In this document: positions 1 to 7,019 of the stretch, one piece after another
Position numbering within the stretch: position 1 is the stretch's first letter
Layout of the letters: each line of letters starts with the position of its first letter
Assembly: GCF_029623955.1 (NCBI RefSeq)
Contig: NZ_JARSBP010000004.1
Span: 186,001 to 250,000 of the forward strand
Length of the DNA: 64,000 nucleotides
Source: Mycobacterium sp. 236(2023)
GTDB lineage: Bacteria; Actinomycetota; Actinomycetes; Mycobacteriales; Mycobacteriaceae
Reading direction: 5' to 3'
Translations under genes and position numbers: made by a program
The notes under the pieces: model-generated
What the model was told of the DNA's origin: nothing
The model's database searches: none
The model's input: only the letters and a program-made list of their open reading frames with translations

Positions 1-795
1 GACGCCGTTGAGTGCGACGAGCTGTTCGCGCAGGGGCAGATGGCTGAACGCGTTCGCGAACGGCCCGTCATCCGGCGCGTCGACAAACGGAAGACGTTGC
101 AGCAGAGCCTTCTTACGACGATGAATACGGAACGTCGACATCGCGTCCACCTTGCGGTCGGTCACCGGGACGTACTTGTTGAAGTCTTCGGAGGCCATCT
201 TGATGATGGCCATCACGTGCTTGAAGATCGACGGTGCCACTCGCATCCGGTACCACGGATCGTCGACGACGGCGTCGTAGATGATCAGCGCCGAGCTGCG
301 ATGTTCGACCTCTTCGACGAAGTGCCACAGGAACAGTGACGCCACCCGGTCGTCACCGGGGGCGAACAGTGTGTCGTCGTGGTCGAGCATCAGCTTGAAC
401 ACCGGCGTGAACGTCGCCTCGAGATCGGCGGTGTAGGCCAGGCGATATTTCAGTGGGGTGTTCGCCGTCATGTCGTCGAAGGCGTCGATGACCTTGTCGA
501 GGGTGCTCTTCAGCTCCGGGTAGGCCTTGATCAGCCCCTTGGCGTGCTGTCGGTGCGCCATCGAGTGCTGGCCCTCCTGGCGCACGAACGCGTCGGCCTC
601 CTCGGCGATCGCGGGGTCTTTGATGTGCGGCATCGCCTCGGGAATCATGCTGCCGATCATCTTCTCGAAGCCGATGGCCAGGAAGGACACGGCGTTCGCC
701 ATCGACGAGAACGCCGGGTTGGCCTCGTTCCAGACGAACGGCACCGGGCTGCTGGCGAAGGCGAATCGGAGCTTGCGCACTATCAGGTCGGTCAT
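1..795 (-). CDS. Predicted metal-dependent hydrolase, C-terminus off the window edge
   Basis: These are the first 265 residues of a gene that runs off the left edge without a stop codon. The protein resembles the predicted metal-dependent hydrolase family COG3687/PF10118, common in mycobacteria, whose substrate is unknown. Candidate metal ligands are EGQH at residues 74-77, HRQH at 81-84 and WHFVEEVEH at 157-165, a pattern of paired Glu/His on helices. The ATG at 795 is preceded by a GAGAAG sequence about 8 bases upstream; an in-frame GTG three codons earlier is a weaker alternative. The gene is divergent from a TetR regulator and the two share an inverted repeat, so it is probably that regulator's target (inference). 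Confidence 0.75.
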   Translation of the reverse strand, partial: MTDLIVRKLRFAFASSPVPFVWNEANPAFSSMANAVSFLAIGFEKMIGSMIPEAMPHIKDPAIAEEADAFVRQEGQHSMAHRQHAKGLIKAYPELKSTLDKVIDAFDDMTANTPLKYRLAYTADLEATFTPVFKLMLDHDDTLFAPGDDRVASLFLWHFVEEVEHRSSALIIYDAVVDDPWYRMRVAPSIFKHVMAIIKMASEDFNKYVPVTDRKVDAMSTFRIHRRKKALLQRLPFVDAPDDGPFANAFSHLPLREQLVALNGV

Positions 796-810
796 CGGCC
801 CCACTTCTCA

Positions 811-842
811 AATCATACAAATAAATCGATTAATGTATGATT
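811..842. promoter_or_regulatory. Perfect 9-bp inverted repeat, probable TetR operator
   Basis: AATCATACA at 811-819 is repeated as its exact reverse complement TGTATGATT at 834-842, with a 14-base spacer. The repeat is AT-rich in an otherwise GC-rich genome. It lies in the gap between the divergent hydrolase (start 795) and TetR gene (start 892). Position and symmetry fit an operator for the adjacent regulator; binding itself is inferred. Confidence 0.6.
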
Positions 843-891
843 ACCGGATGGTCCGGTGAACGTCAACGGCCGTGCTACGGTTCGGGGCACG

Positions 892-1524
892 ATGGCACGT
901 AAACGCCGTGGTTGGGGTGGTGATCCGCCGTCCACCGACGAGGAGGCCGCCCGGCGCATCGTCGCGGCCGCCGTCGATCTGATCGCCGAAACCGGCACAG
1001 CCATCACCATCGCCGATGTCGCCGAGTCGCTCGGCGTGATCAGGCAGACGGTGTACCGGTACTTCCCGACGGCCGATCAGTTGATGCGTGAGGCCGCGAT
1101 CGCCTCGGTCGACGGCTTCCTCGATCGGCTGGCGGCCCATGTCCGCGGGATCCACGACCCCTCCGATGCGATGACCGAAGGCGTCCTGTTCACCCTCGAT
1201 GCCGTCGCGACGACACCGCATCTGGGCATCGTGCTGTCCGCGCCGAGTTCGGCTGCGGGGCCGAGCGAGGTCGCGTCCGCGCTGGCGCAGGACTTCGGCA
1301 TGCGGATGATCACGCGCTTCGACGTGGACTGGGACGGTTACGGATACGACGACGCCGCACTGCGAGATCTGGTCGAGTTCACGTTGCGAATTATGTTGTC
1401 GTTCTTCGTCGCACCCAACGACCCGGCCCGTTCACCCGACGAGCTGCGTTACTTCGTGCGGCGCTGGCTCGGTAGCGCGATCACGGCGCAACCAAATCCA
1501 TCTCGGCGGGGCCCGCGCCGCTGA
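892..1524 (+). CDS. TetR/AcrR family transcriptional regulator
   Basis: A 210-residue one-component repressor. The N-terminal helix-turn-helix covers roughly residues 38-58 and includes the typical TetR block ending TVYRYFPTADQLM. The rest is an alpha-helical ligand-binding domain with no recognisable ligand signature. I chose the ATG at 892 (protein beginning MARKRRGW), which puts the HTH at the usual distance from the N-terminus; an in-frame GTG at 856 would add 12 residues. The gene is divergent from the metal-dependent hydrolase and probably controls it through the palindrome at 811-842. Its 3' end overlaps the convergent oxidoreductase gene by 44 bases. Confidence 0.85.
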   Translation: MARKRRGWGGDPPSTDEEAARRIVAAAVDLIAETGTAITIADVAESLGVIRQTVYRYFPTADQLMREAAIASVDGFLDRLAAHVRGIHDPSDAMTEGVLFTLDAVATTPHLGIVLSAPSSAAGPSEVASALAQDFGMRMITRFDVDWDGYGYDDAALRDLVEFTLRIMLSFFVAPNDPARSPDELRYFVRRWLGSAITAQPNPSRRGPRR

Positions 1525-2122
1525 TAGCCTGTGACACAAGGCTCTTGGTGGTCAGCGGTCCGCCGAACTGCGCAAGCAAACCGCCCTCTGAGTTGCGTCC
1601 GAGGTCGACCGGATCGAAGCCGAACCGCGAGATCAACTGCGCGATCTCGTCGTTCGCGCTCGGATCGTTGCCGGAGACGAAGAGCACCCGCTTGCCGCCG
1701 TGACCGTCACCCGGTTCGCGGGCGAGCACCTTGGCCCAGGTATGGCCGAACGCTTTGACCACCCGCGCCCCGGTCGCCCACTCGCCCACCAGGTCCGACG
1801 ACGCACGCCCGCCGAGATCCGCGGGGGAGAAGTCCGAGTAGTCGATCGCGTTGGTGGCGTCGACGACGATCCTGCCCTGCCAATCGGGCACCCGGCCGAC
1901 CAGCTCGCGGACGGCCTCGAACGGGACGGCGAGGATTACCACGTCAGCGTCGAGGGCGTCGGCCACATCGACAGGGGTCACCTGCGGTCCGATCCTCTCG
2001 GCGACTGGACGGACCGCGTCGATGCCTCGCGAGGCGGCAAGCCCCACCTCGATACCCGTGCGGACGAACTGACGGGCGACCGCCGTACCGATGTTTCCCG
2101 CTCCGATGATGGCGTAGCGCAT
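1481..2122 (-). CDS. NADPH-dependent F420 reductase-like oxidoreductase
   Basis: A 213-residue Rossmann protein of the PF03807 family (F420-dependent NADP oxidoreductase-like, also found in small NAD(P)-binding proteins of unknown substrate). The dinucleotide loop GAGNIG is at residues 7-12, followed by a second conserved segment VVDATNAIDYSD near 97-108. The ATG at 2122 is favoured over an in-frame start 14 codons upstream because GAGGGG lies about 7 bases before it and the Rossmann strand begins at residue 2. The cofactor could be NADP with or without F420; the sequence does not decide this. Its 3' end overlaps the convergent TetR gene. Confidence 0.75.
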   Translation of the reverse strand: MRYAIIGAGNIGTAVARQFVRTGIEVGLAASRGIDAVRPVAERIGPQVTPVDVADALDADVVILAVPFEAVRELVGRVPDWQGRIVVDATNAIDYSDFSPADLGGRASSDLVGEWATGARVVKAFGHTWAKVLAREPGDGHGGKRVLFVSGNDPSANDEIAQLISRFGFDPVDLGRNSEGGLLAQFGGPLTTKSLVSQAISGAGPAEMDLVAP

Positions 2123-2213
2123 GACGATCCCCTCGGTCTGGTGCATTGCATGACATGTCACCAAACTGCGGGGATCCCGCGACTATTCCCGTCTGACCGG
2201 GACAGGGTCTCTT

Positions 2214-2531
2214 TCACGAGAGAGTCAGCCGGATCGCGCCGTCGACAACCTCGACCGGATAGCTGCGCACCGACATGTCCGCGCCGGTGACCTCGCTGCC
2301 CGAGCTCAGGTCGAAGGTGTGATTGTGCAGCGGACACACCACCACGCAGCCGTCGGCGAGTCCGTCGGCCAGCGGGCCGCCCTTGTGCGGGCACACCGCG
2401 TCGACCGCACGCACCGAGCCGTCCCGCAGGTGGAACACCGCCACCTGCGTGCCGTCGATGGCGAACGTGCGCCCTTCACCGACCGGTATCTCGTCGATCG
2501 GGCCGATGTCGATCGCGACTCCTACACTCAT
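2214..2531 (-). CDS. nirD: Assimilatory nitrite reductase small subunit NirD
   Basis: A 105-residue Rieske-like protein, the small subunit of NAD(P)H-dependent nitrite reductase, which with NirB reduces nitrite to ammonium in the cytoplasm. The Rieske-type boxes CPHKGG and CPLHNHTFD are visible around residues 47-77. The length matches the family. The ATG at 2531 follows a GAGGG ribosome-binding sequence inside a 35-bp element that is nearly identical to the one in front of nirB. The start overlaps the stop of a tiny ORF, so translation is probably coupled to nirB upstream. The partner nirB is frameshifted here, which would strand this subunit if the shift is real. Confidence 0.93.
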   Translation of the reverse strand: MSVGVAIDIGPIDEIPVGEGRTFAIDGTQVAVFHLRDGSVRAVDAVCPHKGGPLADGLADGCVVVCPLHNHTFDLSSGSEVTGADMSVRSYPVEVVDGAIRLTLS

Positions 2532-2563
2532 CGCTGCCCTCGGCTCTTCGCGCAAGCGCTCAT
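2528..2563 (-). CDS. 11-codon mini-ORF bridging nirB and nirD
   Basis: The product would read MSACAKSRGQR. Its ATG overlaps the nirB stop (ATGA) and its own TGA overlaps the nirD start (ATGA), leaving no untranslated gap. The nirD Shine-Dalgarno sequence GAGGG lies inside it. A near-identical element sits before nirB at 5025-5059. It may be a translational coupling device, or simply a reiterated ribosome-binding cassette with an accidental reading frame. Confidence 0.35.
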   Translation of the reverse strand: MSACAKSRGQR

Positions 2564-5027
2564 CGCACAGGCACCTGGGGGAGCGGCAGTAACGGCAGCG
2601 ACGGTTTGAACTGTCCCACCGATGCCGGCTCGCGGCCGTCGAGCCACGGATCCCGGTACGCGTCCACCGACTTCTGCATGCGCGCGTCCAGGCCCGCCGC
2701 CAGCCCGTCGGCATCATCGACGACCACTGACCGGATGTGCTCGATGCCCACCCTCGGCACCCACTTGTAGGTGCGCTCAAGCCAATTGGCGCCCTCGCGG
2801 TAGTACTGCAGGAACCGGCCGGTCAAGGTCATGACTTCCTCGGGGCTGTCGACACGTGCGAGCAGGTCTCCCTTGCGGATGTGTGCCCCGGCGGCACCGC
2901 CGACATAGATCTCCCACTGGCCGCCGTCGATGGCCTGCACGCCGAGGTCCTTGCACAGCGCCTCGGCGCAGTTGCGCGGACACCCCGTCACGGCCAGCTT
3001 CATCTTGGCCGGGCTCGCCAAACCTTGAAAGCGTTCCTCGATCGCAATGCCCAGCGCGGTCGAGTCGCCGACTCCGAAGCGGCAGAAGTCGCTTCCCACA
3101 CACGTTTTCACGGTCCGGAAGCTCTTGCCGTACGCGTAGCCGGACGGCATGTCCAGGTCCGACCACACCTTCGGCAGATCCTCCTTGCGCACGCCGAGGA
3201 GGTCGATGCGCTGCCCGCCGGTCAGCTTGATCATCGGGATCTCGTACTTCTCGGCAACGTCGGCGATCTTGCGCAGCTGCGCAAAGTCGGTGACGCCACC
3301 CTTCATCTGTGGCACCACCGAGAACGTGCCGTCGCGCTGAATGTTGGCGTGCACGCGGTCGTTGATGAAGCGGGCGTCACGCTCGTCGACGAACTCGTCG
3401 GCCCACATCATCTCCAGCAACGACGCCAGCGCCATCTTCGATCCCGCATCCTCCTTGCCATCCGGTGCGAGTGCGGCGAAAACCGAAGACACCGAATGCA
3501 ATTCAAGCTCGCGGATATGGTGCATCAGCGTGGCTTTGTCGTACGGAACTCCGGGCACATACCATGACGCCGACGGATCCTCGGTGACGGCACCGCCGGC
3601 CGCCCACTCGACGACCTGGCAGACGAGTTCCTTGCACGATCCGCAGCCCTTGCCCGCCTTCGTCTTCGCCATCACGCCCGCAACCGACGTATCACCGCCC
3701 TGCACACACGAGACCAGTGCGCCTTTGGACACGCCGTTGCAGTTGCAGACCTGTGCATCGTCGGCGAGTTCGGCGACACCGACGCCGACGTCCGGGGTGC
3801 CGATGTCGAACATCAGCGCCACCCGCTCGTCGGGCAGCGGCAGCCCGCTGTCGAACGCCTGGGTCAGGAACGACACCTTCGACACATCGCCGACGAGCGT
3901 GGCGCCCACCAGCTTTCCGTCCCGGATCACGACGGTCTTGTAGACGCCGTGTTTGGGTTCGGAGTACTGGACGAACTCGTCGTCGGGATGCTCGGGCCCC
4001 TTGACGCCCATCGACGCGACGTCGACGCCGGCGACCTTGAGCTTCGTCGCGACGCGGGATCCGCGGTAGGCCGACGTCAGATCGGACCCGGTCAGATGAT
4101 CGGCCAGCACCTTGGCCTGCTCCCAGAGCGGTGCGACCAGACCGTAGACCTGGCCGCGGTGCTGTGCGCACTCGCCGACGACGTAGACGTCGTCGTCGTC
4201 GATCGAGCGCATGTGGTCGTCGGTGACGATGGCGCGTTCGACGGTCAGGCCGGCGCGTTGGGCCAAGCCGACATTGGGCCGGATGCCGCCGCGATCACCA
4301 ACATGTCGCAGTCGATGCGAGCGCCGTCGGAGAACAGGATGCCCTCAAGGCGGCCACTGTCGCCGACGACCACCTCGGTGGTCCGCTTCTCGGTGTGCAC
4401 ACCGATCCCGAGGTCCTCCACGGACTTCCGCAGGATCGCGCCGGCCGGATCGTCGAGTTGAGCGTTCATCAGCGTCGGCCCCGCGTGCACGACGTCGACG
4501 GCCATGCCCCGGCTCTGCAGCCCGCGTGCGGCTTCCAAGCCGAGCAGACCGCCGCCGATCACGACGGCTTTGGTTCGGTTCGCGGCCTCGGAGATCATCG
4601 TCGCCGTGTCGTCTAGCGTCCGGAACCCGAAGACGCCGTCGGCCAAAGTCTTGTTGTCCGACCACAACCCGGCCATCGGCGGGAAGAACGACCGGCTGCC
4701 CGTCGCGAGGATCAGCTTGTCGTAGTGCAGCGTGGTGCCGTCATCGGCATGCACGACGTGGGCGAACGTGTCCAAGCGCACGACGCGTACGCCGGCCCGC
4801 AGGTCGATGCCGTTGTCGGTGTACCAGTCCAGGGCGTTGAGATAGATCTCGGTCGGGTCGTCCACTCCGGCAAGCACATTGGACAGAAGGATCCTGTTGT
4901 AGTTTCCGTATGGCTCGTCGCCGAACACGGTGATCTCAAAGTGATCCCCACCCCCGCGCGCGAGTACCTCTTCGATGGCGCGGATTCCGGCCATCCCGTT
5001 GCCCACCACGACTAAGCGCTGAGCCAT
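2560..5027 (-). pseudogene. nirB: Nitrite reductase large subunit NirB, interrupted by a 1-base frameshift
   Basis: NirB is the siroheme/[4Fe-4S]/FAD large subunit that reduces nitrite to ammonium. Two frames together give the full protein. Bases 5027 to about 4287 encode the FAD/NAD(P)H half, with GNGMAG near residue 9 and VIGGGLLGLEAA near 150. The second frame continues to 2560 with the BFD-type [2Fe-2S] cysteines (CNCNG, GCGSC) and the siroheme cysteines (CVGSDFC, CPRNC). The break is in the C run at 4286-4287: one extra C there restores IAAGIRPNVGLAQRAG. The rejoined length, 822 residues, suits the family. This is either a true recent inactivation or a sequencing error; every other position looks intact. 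Confidence 0.85.
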
Positions 5028-5059
5028 CAGTTCCCTCGCTTCTTCGCGCGAGCGCTCAT
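5027..5059 (-). CDS. 10-codon mini-ORF immediately before nirB
   Basis: The product would read MSARAKKRGN. Its ATG overlaps the stop of the upstream 117-residue gene (TGATG) and its stop overlaps the nirB ATG in the same way. The nirB ribosome-binding sequence GAGGG lies within it. It is the sister copy of the element at 2529-2563, with 29 of 35 bases identical. Whether it is translated is unknown. Confidence 0.35.
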   Translation of the reverse strand: MSARAKKRGN

Positions 5060-5412
5060 CAGAACTCCACCAGACCGAGGTCGACGATCACCGTCCCCTT
5101 CGCACCGTCCGGCGCCGCGATGTAGAGCTCGAGCACCGTGTCGGCGAGCAGGTCTTCGACCACCCGCAGCGCGACGTGCGTGGCGCCCTTGGCGGCGATC
5201 GGGAAGTACCGCATCGCCACGCCGTCGCGGTACAGCACGACGCTGACCATCTGTTTCGTCGAGTTCCCGCCGCGGAAATACACCGGCTGGGTGGTGGCAC
5301 CCGTGGGCACCACATAACGCAACGACGGGTCCAGCGGCACCGGCTTGTCGTATCCGGATCCGTCGAAGTCGTAGGCGCCTTGCAGGAAACGGGGGCTGCT
5401 TGCGTCTGACAT
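5059..5412 (-). CDS. Conserved hypothetical protein, first gene of the nir operon
   Basis: A 117-residue soluble protein with no signal peptide, membrane segment or cysteine motif. I do not recognise a named domain. It is rich in beta-type segments (LRYVVPTGA, MVSVVLYRDG, GTVIVDLGLVEF). It is separated from nirB only by the mini-ORF, so it is almost certainly co-transcribed with nirBD and may act with nitrite reductase or its regulation. The ATG at 5412 is the first possible start after an in-frame stop and has no convincing Shine-Dalgarno sequence, so the message could be leaderless or nearly so. Confidence 0.65.
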   Translation of the reverse strand: MSDASSPRFLQGAYDFDGSGYDKPVPLDPSLRYVVPTGATTQPVYFRGGNSTKQMVSVVLYRDGVAMRYFPIAAKGATHVALRVVEDLLADTVLELYIAAPDGAKGTVIVDLGLVEF

Positions 5413-5434
5413 AGGTCGACGCTAGGAGCAGCGT

Positions 5435-5450
5435 GTTTCCGGTTCGTTTC
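5435..5450. promoter_or_regulatory. GlnR-box-like repeat between nir and narK operons
   Basis: Two GTTTC half-sites lie at 5435-5439 and 5446-5450, separated by six bases. Read on the other strand this is GAAAC-n6-GAAAC and contains the AC-n9-AC pattern reported for GlnR, the nitrogen regulator of actinobacteria. It lies between the divergent nir and narK operons, which GlnR activates in related species. It is about 140 bases upstream of narK and only 23 bases from the small nir gene. The match is by eye. Confidence 0.4.
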
Positions 5451-5588
5451 CCCTGCAAGTCGCCTATGGATCCCGGCCATCACAGTCGCGCAGCCTCACG
5501 GTGAGCTGACCTGCGATGTGAGGGTGAGTTTTCACGAGGGTCATCGACGTGCAACGGACAGGGAATGACCTGGGCTTTCACTATGTGC

Positions 5589-7016
5589 ATGGCAACAACC
5601 GCAGTCCGCAACCGCGACATCGAACATTGGGACCCCGAGGACGTCGAGGCCTGGGAGTCCGGTGGCAAGGCCGTCGCGAAGCGCAACCTGATCTGGTCGA
5701 TCGTCGCCGAGCATGTCGGCTTCTCGGTGTGGTCGATCTGGTCGGTGATGGTCCTGTTCATGCCGCAGGACGTCTACGGCATCGACGCGGCGGGCAAGTT
5801 CTACCTCGTCGCGGTGCCCACTCTCGTCGGCGCGTTCATGCGGATCCCGTACACGATCGCCCCCGCCAAGTTCGGCGGCCGCAACTGGACGATCGTCAGT
5901 GCACTGCTGCTGCTCATCCCCACGGTGCTGACGCTGTATTACATGAAGAACCCAGCGTCGTACACGACGTACATGGTGATCGCCGCGTTCGCCGGTCTCG
6001 GCGGCGGCAACTTCGCGTCGTCGATGACCAACATCAACGCGTTCTACCCGCAGCGGCTCAAGGGGTGGGCGCTGGGCCTCAATGCCGGCGGCGGCAACAT
6101 CGGCGTCCCCGTCATCCAGCTGATCGGTCTGCTGGTCATCGCGACGCTCGGCAATGCCCGTCCCGAGATCGTCTGTGCCATCTACCTCGTCGCGATTAGC
6201 ATCGCCGCTCTCGGCGCCGCCACCTACATGGACAACCTGCGCAACCAGAAGTCCAATCTCGGGGCGCTCGTCGAGGCGATGAAGTTCAAGCACTCCTGGG
6301 TGATGAGCTTCCTCTACATCGGCACGTTCGGCTCGTTCATCGGCTTCTCGTTCGCGTTCGGACAGGTGCTGCAGATCAACTTCCTCGCCGGCGGGGACAC
6401 CGCCGCGCAGGCATCCCTGCACGCCGCCCAGATCGCCTTCCTCGGACCACTTCTCGGGTCGATCTCGCGGCCCTTCGGCGGCAAGCTCGCCGACCGCGTC
6501 GGCGGCGGGAAGATCACCCTCTGGGTGTTCGTCGCGATGATGTTCGCTGCAGGCATCCTGGTCGCCTCCGGGGTTCTCGACGACAGCCAGTCAGGGGCCC
6601 CCAGCGGCGGCCAGATGTTCGGCTACGTCGCCGGATTCATCCTGCTGTTCATCCTGTCCGGGCTCGGTAACGGATCCACCTACAAGATGATCCCGTCGAT
6701 CTTCGAGGCCAAGGCGCAGGGCCGCGACGACCTCAGCAAGGACGAGAAGGCGGCGTGGTCGCGGGCGATGTCCGGCGCGCTGATCGGATTCGCCGGTGCC
6801 GTCGGCGCACTCGGCGGCGTGTTCATCAACGTCGTGCTCCGGGCCTCCTACGTCAGCGACGCGAAGTCGGCCACGATGGCGTTCTGGGTGTTCCTGGCCT
6901 TCTACGTCGTTTGCGCGTTCGTCACCTGGTTCGTGTTCCTGCGCCTTCAGGAACATCGGGCGCACGCCGGCGAGAACATCGGCCGGTCGACCGCGGAACC
7001 GGTTGCCGTCGGTTAG
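5589..7016 (+). CDS. narK: Nitrate/nitrite transporter, NarK/NNP family
   Basis: A 475-residue, 12-helix major facilitator protein of the nitrate/nitrite porter family. The nitrate signature occurs twice: the block from GLGGGNF through NINAFYPQRLKG to NAGGGNIGV in the first half, and LGNGSTYKMIPSIF in the second. It would import nitrate for the adjacent reductase and perhaps export nitrite. Three in-frame starts lie close together (5565, 5583 and 5589); I favour 5589 (MATTAVRNRD) because homologues begin near there. The stop is only three bases from the next ATG, so it is translationally coupled to the nitrate reductase. Confidence 0.9.
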   Translation: MATTAVRNRDIEHWDPEDVEAWESGGKAVAKRNLIWSIVAEHVGFSVWSIWSVMVLFMPQDVYGIDAAGKFYLVAVPTLVGAFMRIPYTIAPAKFGGRNWTIVSALLLLIPTVLTLYYMKNPASYTTYMVIAAFAGLGGGNFASSMTNINAFYPQRLKGWALGLNAGGGNIGVPVIQLIGLLVIATLGNARPEIVCAIYLVAISIAALGAATYMDNLRNQKSNLGALVEAMKFKHSWVMSFLYIGTFGSFIGFSFAFGQVLQINFLAGGDTAAQASLHAAQIAFLGPLLGSISRPFGGKLADRVGGGKITLWVFVAMMFAAGILVASGVLDDSQSGAPSGGQMFGYVAGFILLFILSGLGNGSTYKMIPSIFEAKAQGRDDLSKDEKAAWSRAMSGALIGFAGAVGALGGVFINVVLRASYVSDAKSATMAFWVFLAFYVVCAFVTWFVFLRLQEHRAHAGENIGRSTAEPVAVG

Positions 7017-7019
7017 CAG

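Noticed and set aside
5565..5588. Longer narK start at 5565
   Set aside because: Homologues begin near MATTAVRNRD at 5589 and the additional residues have no family match.
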